The notes: generated by a model not told the origin, from the letters alone. Positions 36,190 through 45,289 are shown, counted from the stretch's first letter. The stretch is 64,000 bases of DNA from Mogibacterium neglectum (GCF_030644205.1 NZ_CP128647.1:1178001-1242000); one strand, 5' to 3'. Translations and numbers: made by a program.

Positions 36190-37056
36190 ATGGAATATTT
36201 AAGATACTATGATGAGATTGTTTCTCGCCGCCAGTCGTGCCGCGATTTCGCAGATACAGCAGTTGATGCTGCTTCAGTTGAGGAAATAAAAGCTTATAAC
36301 GAAGTAGTTCCTAAGCTACTTCCTGAGATTTCTACCGAGCTTCATTTCTTCAAGGGCGATGTAGTGGATTTCCTCGGAAGCAGCGTAGGATATAACGGCT
36401 TTACTGTTAAGGCACCTAACTACTTGGCGCTTTACTCAGAGGAAGCCCCTCACTATCTAGAAAATGCAGGATTCATCGCACAGGGTCTAACGCTCAAGCT
36501 TACACAGCTAGGATTTGATGCTTGCTGGCTAACTGTAAATGATGCTGAAGCAGCTAAGGGTGCACTTGGCGTTGATACTGATAAGACTCTTGCGGTATTT
36601 ATCGCATTTGGACACGGCAACAAAGCTAAGAAAGACGTTCGTCTCGATATCAAGAGCCCATCCAACGTTACGATGGTATCTTACGAGAAGAAGGTTGCAC
36701 CAAAGATCAGCATGCAGGACCTTTTATCTTACAAGGTATATGGAGAGCCTGTTAACATGGAGCTTCTGTACACTGAGCTTGAGGATGCACTACTCTCAAT
36801 CGCTGTTGCACAATCATTCTTCAACCGTCAGCCATACAGAGTAATCGTTGATGACGATATCGTATCGCTAATTGGACTTGACGACGACCTTACAACAGCT
36901 GAGGATCAGCTTCTAAACTACGGAATTGCAATGTTTAATTTCTATGCAGTTCTTGACTCGACTAGAGCTGGTGTAAAGATGTGGAGTTTCGATGATGCAG
37001 GCAGGGATCTAAAGCTTCCTGAAAACGCCCACTACATTGCAAAGATTAGAATTTAA
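36190..37056 (+). CDS. nitroreductase family protein (putative TM-nitroreductase type)
   Basis: A 288-residue protein with two half-domains. The first begins YDEIVSRRQSCRDFADTAVD, the usual FMN-binding Ser-Arg entry of nitroreductases, and contains AGFIAQGLTLKLTQLGFDACWL. The second half (ALLSIAVAQSFFNRQPYRVIVDD) repeats the FMN-binding NRQP pattern, so the two-domain TM1586-like family is the best match. An FMN-dependent NAD(P)H oxidoreductase is expected; the substrate is unknown. AAAGGAG precedes the ATG. It lies 90 bp downstream of the aldo/keto reductase gene. Confidence 0.87.
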   Translation: MEYLRYYDEIVSRRQSCRDFADTAVDAASVEEIKAYNEVVPKLLPEISTELHFFKGDVVDFLGSSVGYNGFTVKAPNYLALYSEEAPHYLENAGFIAQGLTLKLTQLGFDACWLTVNDAEAAKGALGVDTDKTLAVFIAFGHGNKAKKDVRLDIKSPSNVTMVSYEKKVAPKISMQDLLSYKVYGEPVNMELLYTELEDALLSIAVAQSFFNRQPYRVIVDDDIVSLIGLDDDLTTAEDQLLNYGIAMFNFYAVLDSTRAGVKMWSFDDAGRDLKLPENAHYIAKIRI

Positions 37057-37086
37057 TCAATATCATTTGACGATGAATAGATAAAC

Positions 37087-37134
37087 AAGACCTAGAAACT
37101 GGAATCTTATCATTCCATCTTCTAGGTCTTTTGC
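37087..37134 (+). terminator. terminator between nitroreductase and NUDIX genes
   Basis: AAGACCTAGAA pairs with TTCTAGGTCTT (11 bp), with a second small stem GAAT/ATTC inside the loop, followed by TTTGC. Probably serves both converging genes. Confidence 0.85.
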
Positions 37135-37160
37135 TTTAATTTTAATTCGCCCAAATTGCC

Positions 37161-37649
37161 TTATATGGACTTTCCATCGAGCAAAGCTTCTATCAGTTCA
37201 TCGCTCTCGTTATATACGAGCTTAAGCGAGAAGAAATCATCCCTCTCTTCAAGCAGTCTGAGAAATATCTTATCACCATCCCAGAGTTCGAGTTCTAAAA
37301 GCTTATCCTTAGGAACCCACTCAAGTACGCCTTCATCGCAAGGAATCGGTTCACCTTTAAATCCCGTCGCCGTAAAGAGATGCATGTACTCGACCATCTC
37401 CCTTTCACCAGAGCCATAGATAAATGTCACTATTCCGCGAAACTTATACTCTGTAAGCTCGTACCCCGTTTCCTCACGCACTTCACGTAGTAGGCAGTCA
37501 TCAGGACTCTCTCTATCCTCAAAATGCCCCCCAACACCAATCCATTTGTTGTGGTTGATATCGTTTTCTTTGATGACGCGATGCATCATCAGGTAATGCT
37601 CGTCTTTCTCTATGTAGCACAGTGTACTAAGTCTAGCTTTGCTCATCAT
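37161..37649 (-). CDS. NUDIX hydrolase (8-oxo-dGTP diphosphatase-like)
   Basis: A 162-residue protein beginning MMSKARLSTLCYIEKDEHYLMMHR. The NUDIX box is intact (GGHFEDRESPDDCLLREVREETGYE). The N-terminus and the WVPKDKL region match the MutT/NudA-type enzymes that remove oxidised dGTP. Its start codon overlaps the stop of the ABC transporter gene (ATGATGA); GGAGG lies 4 or 7 nt before the two ATGs, the second being the better spaced. So it is translated from the exporter operon, an unusual partner. Confidence 0.9.
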   Translation of the reverse strand: MMSKARLSTLCYIEKDEHYLMMHRVIKENDINHNKWIGVGGHFEDRESPDDCLLREVREETGYELTEYKFRGIVTFIYGSGEREMVEYMHLFTATGFKGEPIPCDEGVLEWVPKDKLLELELWDGDKIFLRLLEERDDFFSLKLVYNESDELIEALLDGKSI

Positions 37650-39499
37650 GAAGCCTCCACTTCGTCAAATTGCGAGTTATACAGTTCTGCATATGCTCCG
37701 TCCTCTCTAAGAAGTTCATCATGCGTTCCTTGTTCTATTATATCTCCATGGTTCATAACGAGTATGAGATCTGCGTTTCTTATTGTCGATAATCTGTGAG
37801 CTATTACAAAGGTTGTACGCCCCTTCATCAGTTGATCCATGGCTTCCTGAATCCTAACTTCTGTTCTAGTATCTACTGAAGAGGTAGCTTCATCAAGAAT
37901 TAAGAGCTTTCGATTTGCAAGAATTGCTCTCGCAATGGTTAAAAGCTGCTTCTGTCCCTCAGATATATTGGTTGCATCTTCGTTTAAAACCATATTGTAT
38001 CCACCAGGGAGCGTCTTTATAAATCTATCCGCTCTTGCCGCCTTAGCAGCAGCTATAACCTCTTCATCGCTTGCATCCTGTTTTCCGTATCTGATATTCT
38101 CCATGATAGTATCTGAGTACAGCCATGTATCTTGAAGAACCATAGCGATATTGTCTCTCAGTCCATGACGGCTCATGGTACGAATATCCAAATCATCAAT
38201 CTTTATCGATCCTGCATTTACATCATAAAAACGCATCAGGAGCTTGACTATTGTAGTTTTGCCAGCACCAGTTGGCCCGACGATAGCGATTTTCTGTCCC
38301 GGTTTAACTCTTGCACTGAAGTCATTTATGATAACCTGATCTGGATCATAACCGAACTTCACATGTTCGAATTCTACAAACCCTTCTACATCGATATCAT
38401 TAATAGCATCATCAGGGTCTCGAGGTTCCTCTTCCTCAGCTAGGAACTCGAATACACGTTCACCAGCTGCCCCCATCGACTGCACCTGATTCATGACCTG
38501 AGCAGCCTGCGAAAGTGGCTGTGTGAGGCTACGCACATACTGTATAAACGCCTGTATATCTCCTATACCAATCACATTCTTGATAGCAAGCATCGCTCCT
38601 GAAATAGCTACTCCCACATACCCGAGATTTCCGAAGAACATCATCACAGGCTGCATAACCCCCGATATGAACTGGGACTTCCAAGCTGACTCATAGAGAA
38701 TCTCATTGGTCTCATTGAACTTCTTCTCCACGGACTCCTCTTTGTTGAACGCCTTTATCACGAGCTGCCCTGCAAAATTTTCTTCGATCTGACCATTTAT
38801 ATCACCTAGGTACTCCTGTTGGGTCTTGAAGTGCTTCTGCGACATCTTGATTATAAAGCCGAGTAACAGAATGGAAACCGGAATCGTGACAAATGAAATA
38901 AGTGTCATAAGTGGTGATATGGTCAGCATCATTACTACCACACCGATAACGGTCGCTACAGAGGTAATAATTGTGGTGACACTCTGATTTAACCCTGTTC
39001 CCAATGTGTCTACATCGTTCGTAATCCTTGACAGAATATCACCATACTGATGGCTCTCGAAATATTTCATCGGCATACGGTTAATCTTTTCCGAAATATC
39101 ACGACGCATATTATAAACGATTTTCTGGGTGATTCCCGTCATAATCCAGCCCTGTATGAAAGTCAGCACAGCACCAATTGCGTATAGAGCAACAGTGATG
39201 ACCAAGATTTTGCCAATCGTCGTAAAGTCAATAGTTCCCGTTCCTTTGATTTTATGCATCAGCCCCTCTGCGAGCACTGTTGTCGCACGCCCCATCACCT
39301 TAGGTCCAATTACCTGAAATACTGTACCAGCAATCGCAAATAATATAACAACTACAAATGCATATTTATAACTTCCGCTATATCTCAAAATCTGTTTGAG
39401 TGACTTGCTGAAATTCTTCGGCTTCTCGGATGGCTCACCTGAGCCTGGTCCATGCCCACGCTTGACTGGAGCTGGTTTCTTATTCATATTCTCTGCCAT
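37646..39499 (-). CDS. heterodimeric ABC multidrug exporter, subunit with the canonical Walker B glutamate
   Basis: A 617-residue half-transporter: six membrane segments (to about residue 350), then the ATPase domain with Walker A GPTGAGKTT, signature ISEGQ (non-canonical for LSGGQ) and Walker B LLILDEATSSVD with the catalytic Glu. It starts at the stop codon of the partner gene (39499), so the two are co-translated. Family knowledge: in heterodimers such as LmrCD or TM287/288 one ATP site is degenerate; the altered signature here fits the degenerate-site partner. Drug or lipid export is likely; the substrate is unknown. Confidence 0.92.
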   Translation of the reverse strand: MAENMNKKPAPVKRGHGPGSGEPSEKPKNFSKSLKQILRYSGSYKYAFVVVILFAIAGTVFQVIGPKVMGRATTVLAEGLMHKIKGTGTIDFTTIGKILVITVALYAIGAVLTFIQGWIMTGITQKIVYNMRRDISEKINRMPMKYFESHQYGDILSRITNDVDTLGTGLNQSVTTIITSVATVIGVVVMMLTISPLMTLISFVTIPVSILLLGFIIKMSQKHFKTQQEYLGDINGQIEENFAGQLVIKAFNKEESVEKKFNETNEILYESAWKSQFISGVMQPVMMFFGNLGYVGVAISGAMLAIKNVIGIGDIQAFIQYVRSLTQPLSQAAQVMNQVQSMGAAGERVFEFLAEEEEPRDPDDAINDIDVEGFVEFEHVKFGYDPDQVIINDFSARVKPGQKIAIVGPTGAGKTTIVKLLMRFYDVNAGSIKIDDLDIRTMSRHGLRDNIAMVLQDTWLYSDTIMENIRYGKQDASDEEVIAAAKAARADRFIKTLPGGYNMVLNEDATNISEGQKQLLTIARAILANRKLLILDEATSSVDTRTEVRIQEAMDQLMKGRTTFVIAHRLSTIRNADLILVMNHGDIIEQGTHDELLREDGAYAELYNSQFDEVEAS

Positions 39500-41802
39500 T
39501 ATTCCACCTCCAATTCGTCCTTTGATAGCTGCGATTCAGCAATTTGCCTATATGCTTCACATGTTCTGAGCAAATCTCTATGTCTGCCCTTTCCTACTAT
39601 CTCTCCTTCGTCGAGAACGATAATCTGTTCAGCATCTATAATCGTTCCAACTCGCTGCGCGACAATAATTTTAGTCGCATCCTTCTCATAATTTGCAAGC
39701 ACCCTTCTGAGCTTCGCATCCGTTTTCATGTCTAATGCCGAGAAGCTATCGTCGAACACCAGAATCTTCGGATTTTTGGCAATCGCCCTCGCAATAGAAA
39801 GCCTCTGCTTCTGTCCGCCTGACACATTAGAGCCTCCTTGTGCAATTGCACTTTCAAATTTATCTTCCTTCTCTTCAATGAAATCGAGAGCCTGAGCAAT
39901 CTCCGCGGCCTTGCGAACCTCTTCGGATGTTGCATCTTCATTTCCAAATCTAATATTTGAATCGATAGTCCCAGAGAACAGTATTCCCTTCTGAGGTACG
40001 AAGCCAATCTTCTCTCTGAGTGACTTCATGCTGATGTCACGTATATCCCTACCATCAAGCTTAATGCACCCAGCCGTTACATCGAAAAATCTCGGTATCA
40101 GATTAACTATTGTGCTCTTACCTGAACCTGTACTTCCTATTATGGCAGTGGTTTCGCCAGGATTTGCTGTGAAGCAAATACCTGATAGAGCAGGTGCATC
40201 AGCACCCTCATATCTAAAGGAAACGTTATCAAACTCCAATCTACCAGAACATTCCTCAATATCAATTGCATCGTTTCTGTCAATTACTGATGATTTAGAG
40301 CTGATCACTTCATCTATTCTATTAGCCGCAACTCCAGCTCTAGGAATCAGTATAGACATAACAGTCAATATCATAAATGACATTACGATCATCATCGAAT
40401 ATGTGAGAAATGCTGTCATTGAGCCTACCTGCATATTTCCAGTATTAATTCGGTGCGATGCTACCCATACAATCGCTACACCAAGTAAATTCATCAGCAT
40501 CATGAGCAGTGGTGGCATAAAAGTCATCACCCTATTGGCAAACAACTGCGTCTTCTTGAGATCTGCATTAGCTTTATCAAATCGTCTCTCCGCCGATTGC
40601 TCTCTCCCGAATGCACGAATTACTGGAATGCCGGTGAGTATCGAACGAGAAACGCTATTTAGAGCATCGACGAGTTCCTGCATGATGCGGAATTTTGGCA
40701 AGGCAATGACCATAAGTATTAATACTATAGCCACCACAGTCGCTACACCAACAGCAATTACGTAGCTCATATGAGCTCCGGTCTCAACTACTTTGAAGAT
40801 TCCCCAAATCGCTAAAATAGGTGCGTAAAGCACCATACGCAGTATGATTGTAGTTGTCATCTGAACCTGCTGTATGTCATTGGTAGCTCTCGTAATCAGC
40901 GAGGATGTCTGAAATCTATCCATCTCCGCACTAGAGAAGCTCATTACTTTCTCAAACACCTCTCTCCTGAGAGTCATACCTATCTTAGCTCCGACCTTCG
41001 AGGCTATATAAGAGGCTACAATAGCCGCAGAGATTATTATAACTGTGACGAGCATCATCTTAAGAGCAGTGTCCCACAGATACGTCTTTTGCACTCTATC
41101 TACATTTACCCCTGCTGCCTCAGATGCACTAGTAGCATAAGCTATCCCCATAGACTTTAACGTCCTATCGCCAACAGATGATATAGTCTTGTCCATATCG
41201 CTCTTTGATTTATTTATCGTTGATTTATCCATCTGACCATTAGCAATCTGGGTCTCAATCATCGGACGCATGTCAACGTAAGTATGAAGCTTACCACTCT
41301 GATTTTTTGATTTAAATGACTTGATATCCACCTTCATCAAATTCGCAATTTCAGAAATGGACATATCATCTATACGCGCAGCTATTGCCTTAGTTTCTGG
41401 TCTCGCACTAAGTTGTTCCTTTACGGTCTTCTTGAACTGCCTAACGGTCATATGTCCGAGCTGATAACTGAGAACTATCGGCCTAAGCAGTTTGCTATCT
41501 AGCTTGCTTAACTTCTTTTCATCCTTAGTCACGAGTGTGTAAGTACCGCCATCCTTCTTGTATGCAGAGGCCCAAAGTCTCTTCTCACCGTCATTCATGA
41601 AAATCTGTGCTTCTCTATACTCATCTTCCGTTACTTTGCTGGGAATGATATGTTCAATACCTTTATTCTGAATACCTGTGTCGATAATCTTTTGCATATA
41701 GCTCGGAATCGAGATATCTCCAAATGCTTGAACTACAAGCACTAAAAGAAGCGTCAGAACAGCTATTTTGTATGGTTTTAAATTCTTAATTAGTTTTATC
41801 AT
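39499..41802 (-). CDS. heterodimeric ABC multidrug exporter, subunit with degenerate Walker B and large extracytoplasmic insert
   Basis: A 767-residue half-transporter. Between the first and second membrane segments (about residues 38-235) lies an insert of nearly 200 residues with no hydrophobic stretch, predicted outside the membrane; ordinary half-transporters are about 580 residues. The ATPase domain has Walker A GSTGSGKST, signature VSGGQ and Walker B ILVFDDSFSALD, where the catalytic Glu is Asp. Together with the partner this yields one canonical and one degenerate ATP site. It begins 3 bp behind the MarR gene, so the regulator heads the operon. Confidence 0.92.
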   Translation of the reverse strand: MIKLIKNLKPYKIAVLTLLLVLVVQAFGDISIPSYMQKIIDTGIQNKGIEHIIPSKVTEDEYREAQIFMNDGEKRLWASAYKKDGGTYTLVTKDEKKLSKLDSKLLRPIVLSYQLGHMTVRQFKKTVKEQLSARPETKAIAARIDDMSISEIANLMKVDIKSFKSKNQSGKLHTYVDMRPMIETQIANGQMDKSTINKSKSDMDKTISSVGDRTLKSMGIAYATSASEAAGVNVDRVQKTYLWDTALKMMLVTVIIISAAIVASYIASKVGAKIGMTLRREVFEKVMSFSSAEMDRFQTSSLITRATNDIQQVQMTTTIILRMVLYAPILAIWGIFKVVETGAHMSYVIAVGVATVVAIVLILMVIALPKFRIMQELVDALNSVSRSILTGIPVIRAFGREQSAERRFDKANADLKKTQLFANRVMTFMPPLLMMLMNLLGVAIVWVASHRINTGNMQVGSMTAFLTYSMMIVMSFMILTVMSILIPRAGVAANRIDEVISSKSSVIDRNDAIDIEECSGRLEFDNVSFRYEGADAPALSGICFTANPGETTAIIGSTGSGKSTIVNLIPRFFDVTAGCIKLDGRDIRDISMKSLREKIGFVPQKGILFSGTIDSNIRFGNEDATSEEVRKAAEIAQALDFIEEKEDKFESAIAQGGSNVSGGQKQRLSIARAIAKNPKILVFDDSFSALDMKTDAKLRRVLANYEKDATKIIVAQRVGTIIDAEQIIVLDEGEIVGKGRHRDLLRTCEAYRQIAESQLSKDELEVE

Positions 41803-41805
41803 CTG

Positions 41806-42354
41806 TTACTTTTCATCTCCCTGCTCATATAAGTCAGCGCCTTTATCAAAGTTAATGGCACCATCTCCATTTAACGCATTTTGTAATTCCTCTTGAGCAA
41901 TCTCCGCAAGCTCTGCAATAAGATCAATAATTTCGGTCACCCGTTCTTCTCCAAATCTCTTGAAAACAGTTTCGAAGTATCTATCAATTCTTTTCTTATA
42001 TTCGCTTATCCTCTTATATCCATCTTCAGTTAGAAATACCAAGGTGTTTCGCCTATCACTCCTATCAACTTTCCGTTCGATAATGCCTTTTTCTTCTAGA
42101 CCCGCTAATCCCCTGGATACGCCTGGCATCGTCATACGCAATGATTTGGCTAGGCTGGAGACCTTAATATCTTTCATCGCCGATAGCTTTATATCGAGAT
42201 CATCGGTAGGCTCGTCACATTTCCCAGCTTCACATCTGCATAGTGCAAACACAATCATGTGCTCACTTGGGTTAAGCTCCGGAACTAGATTCCAAAATTT
42301 AATTTTATGGAATTTGTGCATCTGAAGTAAGAATTTAGATTGATACTCTTTCAC
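41806..42354 (-). CDS. MarR family transcriptional regulator of the ABC exporter
   Basis: A 182-residue winged-helix protein (MKEYQSKFLLQMHKFHKIKFWNLVPELNPSEHMIVFAL; helix-turn-helix ISVSSLAKSLRMTMPGVSRGLAGLEEKGIIERKVDRSDRRN). It starts with GTG, 7 nt after AAGGAG. The inserted Cys-containing loop CRCEAGKCDEP before the recognition domain is unusual and could bind metal or sense redox. It precedes the two ABC genes by 3 bp and likely represses its own operon, through dyads at 42395-42416 or 42442-42466. Confidence 0.88.
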   Translation of the reverse strand: MKEYQSKFLLQMHKFHKIKFWNLVPELNPSEHMIVFALCRCEAGKCDEPTDDLDIKLSAMKDIKVSSLAKSLRMTMPGVSRGLAGLEEKGIIERKVDRSDRRNTLVFLTEDGYKRISEYKKRIDRYFETVFKRFGEERVTEIIDLIAELAEIAQEELQNALNGDGAINFDKGADLYEQGDEK

Positions 42355-42693
42355 TTAAAACTCCTTTTCTAGAAATACCTTTATAATTGAATGCTTTACA
42401 TTTTATGAAACGTAAAACAAGGCAACCTATTCTTTTAAAGTAAATAATTAACTATGTTAATTATTTCAGATGTGAAAGATTATATTCTTATCCTGTACGT
42501 TAGTCAATATTTTTATACAAAATGCTATCGTCTTAACATCTTAATTTCAGCAATTTAAAAGGATTACATACATTTTAATGCATTGATAATCCTTATTTGA
42601 AGTAATTTCATATTGATTATTTATATACATATATTAAGACTTTAGATAAAGAAATATAATCATTAATTGTAATCCATATAAAAGGAGGCTATT
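42355..42693. promoter_or_regulatory. divergent spacer between marR and yedE with two dyads
   Basis: It holds an imperfect palindrome at 42395-42416 (TTTACATTTTA/TGAAACGTAAA, 9 of 11 pairs) and a perfect one at 42442-42466 (AAATAATTAA-CTATG-TTAATTATTT, 10-bp arms). Both lie upstream of the marR start and are candidates for MarR binding. The remainder is AT-rich; a TATAAT box near 42654 could serve yedE. No gene is seen here. Confidence 0.5.
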
Positions 42694-43764
42694 TTGCTAC
42701 TTAATATATCTGGTTTGTTTATAGGATTGCTGTTCGGCTTTCTACTCAAGCGCGGACGTTTCTGTCCTACTGGAACGATACGAGATATCTATCTTGAGAA
42801 GAAATACTATAACGCAGTTCTCATCTTGACGATAATTGTTACCGAAGGACTGCTTTATCACATACTGGTCGGCAGCACTGTGATTCCTTCACCGTACTTT
42901 GGATGCTATTCGATGGTTGCCGTTCCTATAGGTGGATTCATCTTCGGAATCGGAGCAGTCCTCACCAACGGCTGTGTTACGAGCACTATCGTTAAAGTCG
43001 GAGATGGACGAATCATCGGAATACTATCGCTCATAGTTTTTGCAACGACTGAATACTTTACGAACAAATGGATTTTTAAGCCATTTACACAGAAGATTAT
43101 GGGGCTTCAGGAAGTATACGATATCGACTTGTTCGATATGCCCTTCTCCCCGCTGCTTATATTTGCACCAGCAGCCATATTGCTATATATCCTGATGTTT
43201 CGTCATTATAGAGCACACAAGCCAAAATACAAGTTGCCACAGACATATACCGGACTCCGACACATTTTCTGCGAGAAGATTTGGAGTCGTGAGATAACTG
43301 TAGTACTCATCGGGGTGCTCATGGCTGCTGCATTCTACTTCAGCAACCTCACTGGTAGAAATGGTGGAATCTCAATTTCCGACCCAGTATTATCTTGGTT
43401 CAACATGATAACAGGCACGCATTCCGAGCCCATCGGATGAGTTGTCTATAACAGAACCGACGGTGTCGGTTGGGATAATTTGGTGATTGTAGGAATAATC
43501 TTAGGTTCCTTCTTTACAACCTTTACGAGCAAAGAATTTTCGATAGTCAAAACAGATAAGAAAATTGTAATAAAAACCGTACTTGGAAGCATGCTCATGG
43601 GAATAGGTGCCGTGTGGGCGAAAGGCTGTCTTATTGGAAACGGCCTCGTTGCAACTTCTCAGCTCGCTACAAGAGCTTGGCTTGCACTGTTATTCATTGC
43701 ACTAGGAATCTGGTTTGGCGCATGGTTTATGTATGTCCGTGGCTTGAAAAGTGCAAGAGGGTAA
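42694..43764 (+). CDS. yedE: YeeE/YedE family (putative selenium/sulfur) transporter with in-frame TGA, candidate selenoprotein
   Basis: Translation starts at a TTG, 6 nt after AGGAGG. The frame runs 356 codons but codon 249 is TGA (43438-43440). Both parts are YedE-like: first half KRGRFCPTGTIRD and LTNGCVTSTIVKVG; second half, after the TGA in the same frame, GWDNLVIVGIILGSF and GAVWAKGCLIGNG. No ribosome binding site supports a separate start after the TGA. A hairpin of SECIS form follows it (separate entry). YedE with YedF is tied by comparative genomics to selenium metabolism. The best explanation is selenocysteine insertion (Sec249, context HSEPIG-U-VVYN); a simple nonsense mutation (for example TGG to TGA) remains possible. 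Confidence 0.75.
43455..43471 (+). promoter_or_regulatory. SECIS-like hairpin downstream of the yedE TGA
   Basis: AACCGAC-GGT-GTCGGTT: a perfect 7-bp stem with loop GGT. From the TGA to the apical loop is 21 nt, within the 16-37 nt window I recall for bacterial SECIS elements, and a G occupies the first loop positions as the model requires. It lies inside coding sequence, as bacterial SECIS elements do. Confidence 0.55.
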
Positions 43765-43860
43765 AGTAAAAATTAAAATATATAGAATAGAAATATATAA
43801 ATTAATACGTTCATGTCACTGATTTGTATGACATATTTACATTGATACAAGGAGGAAAGA

Positions 43861-44085
43861 ATGGGAAATATAAAGCTTGACACCAAGGGCATGGACTGCC
43901 CGATACCACTTATAGAGCTTAAGAAGGCTTTGGGGGAAGCTGAAGAAGGTCAGATTATAGAGGTTGAATTCACTTGCCCTGACGCTGTAGTAAATCTGCC
44001 AGGTTACTGCGAAGAGCACAACCATGAAGTTCTGGACTTCGACAAGCAGGGTAACAAATCATGGAAGCTCACTGTCAAGAAGTGA
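43861..44085 (+). CDS. yedF: YedF-like sulfurtransferase (TusA/SirA family), selenium-linked
   Basis: A 74-residue TusA/SirA-fold protein, the N-terminal part only of the longer YedF. The signature DTKGMDCPIPLIELKKAL contains the conserved Cys-Pro-x-Pro active site. AGGAGG precedes the ATG. It lies about 100 bp downstream of yedE; YedE-YedF pairs are a recognised gene neighbourhood and are linked to selenium handling in genomes that use it. A persulfide or perselenide carrier role is likely. The C-terminal YedF domain is missing, which occurs in short versions. Confidence 0.88.
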   Translation: MGNIKLDTKGMDCPIPLIELKKALGEAEEGQIIEVEFTCPDAVVNLPGYCEEHNHEVLDFDKQGNKSWKLTVKK

Positions 44086-44142
44086 TAAAAATGAACAGAA
44101 TAAAACAAATGAGTCTCAATTATAGTTGATACTGCTGAGAGC

Positions 44143-44595
44143 CTAGTTGCTCTCACCTTCTTGGAGATCTTTATACTCTTCCTCTACTATAACCTTGCCC
44201 TTCCACACCTTGAGTCCGTTAAACTCATATACGTTGGTATATCCTTGCTTTACAAGGCGCTTTGCAACTCTCTTACTCAGACCACCGTAATCGCAGTAAA
44301 GTAGAATTTTCTGATTTTTATCGGGGAGTGCCTTTACTTTTCCCTTATCGAAATCTTCGTACCATACAGGAATAGACTTCGGAATATGACCCATTCCCCA
44401 AGCAACCTTGCCTCTTACGTCGATAATCTTAGCATCATCCTTCTCTGCATTCTCAACAAATTTAGCGGCCTCTTTGCCGGAAATATGTGTATATCCGTCT
44501 TTATTCTTCTTGTCATCTGCGCTCTTTTTAGTACAGCCTGCAAGCAGTGCTATACTTATGAACAGAATAATAATTGGTAATATCTTTCTCTTCAT
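44143..44595 (-). CDS. rhodanese-like lipoprotein
   Basis: A 150-residue protein with a lipoprotein signal peptide (IIILFISIALLAGC, lipid-bearing Cys about residue 21) followed by a rhodanese domain: AKIIDVRGKVAWGMGHIPKSIPV and the active-site loop LLYCDYGGLSKRVA with the catalytic Cys. Exported rhodaneses carry sulfane sulfur outside the membrane or help repair. It converges with yedF. Relation to the selenium/sulfur genes is by position only. Confidence 0.9.
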   Translation of the reverse strand: MKRKILPIIILFISIALLAGCTKKSADDKKNKDGYTHISGKEAAKFVENAEKDDAKIIDVRGKVAWGMGHIPKSIPVWYEDFDKGKVKALPDKNQKILLYCDYGGLSKRVAKRLVKQGYTNVYEFNGLKVWKGKVIVEEEYKDLQEGESN

Positions 44596-44620
44596 TTTTT
44601 CACCTATTCCCAGTGAACTT

Positions 44621-44641
44621 CTGAAACAACCACGGTTTCAG
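44621..44641. promoter_or_regulatory. inverted repeat upstream of the rhodanese gene
   Basis: CTGAAAC, 7-nt spacer, GTTTCAG: perfect 7-bp arms about 26 bp upstream of the rhodanese start, either an operator or a leader hairpin. Confidence 0.35.
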
Positions 44642-44752
44642 TCCATTTTTTGCTTACTAAGTAATTGTATATAGGTTATGTATGATTGTCAAAACAGTTT
44701 TTACCATTAATCTGCGAGTAAATATCACTATTTTAAATACTATAGGCAAGTG

Positions 44753-45289
44753 CTAATTTTCCCCTAGCTCAGCTTTAATCTCATCTAGATTGCTCGCAAA
44801 GACAACCTTGTCAAGGTCTTTAGCTGGCAGGAAGTCGGCATCTACCATCTCATTAAGTAGCTTTCTTAAAGGATCATAAAAGCCTTCAATATTATATAGA
44901 ATGCAAGGCTTATCAGTCCTATTCAGTCGCCTTAATGAGATTATCTCTGAAATCTCTTCGAGTGTGCCCGGTCCACCTGGAAGTGCGATAAATGCATCGC
45001 CAAGATTGATCATGCGGGTCTTCCTCTCTGGCATAGAATTTACAATCTCGAGTGTGTAGAGACCCTGATGTCCCTTCTCCTGATTGAGCAGGAACTCTGG
45101 TATGATGCCGTACACCTTAGCGCCACCTTCTAGAACTGTATTTGCAACGATTCCCATGAGCCCTACATTTCCGCCACCGTATACAAGGCTGTGTCCACTT
45201 TCTACAATCCAGTTTGCGAGTTCAACCGCTTTATCCTTAAATACTGACTTCTCACCGAAGCGAGAGCCGCAGTAAACTGTAATATTCAT
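44753..45289 (-). CDS. LOG family protein (nucleoside-monophosphate phosphoribohydrolase-like)
   Basis: A 178-residue protein with the Rossmann-type start MNITVYCGSRFGEK and the family motif LPGGPGTLEEISEI (PGGxGTxxE). LOG enzymes release nucleobase or cytokinin from riboside 5'-monophosphates; bacterial members are thought to clear purine or pyrimidine nucleotides. The start is placed at MNITVYCGS because the earlier Met codons lack a comparable site and lie in a Lys/Glu stretch. Stands alone between rhodanese and tlpA genes. Confidence 0.88.
   Translation of the reverse strand: MNITVYCGSRFGEKSVFKDKAVELANWIVESGHSLVYGGGNVGLMGIVANTVLEGGAKVYGIIPEFLLNQEKGHQGLYTLEIVNSMPERKTRMINLGDAFIALPGGPGTLEEISEIISLRRLNRTDKPCILYNIEGFYDPLRKLLNEMVDADFLPAKDLDKVVFASNLDEIKAELGEN

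Noticed and set aside
43480-43764. A separate 94-residue gene starting at TTG 43480
   Set aside because: It is in the same frame as the upstream yedE part, lacks a proper ribosome binding site, and continues the YedE fold; it is better read as the second half of one gene across the TGA.
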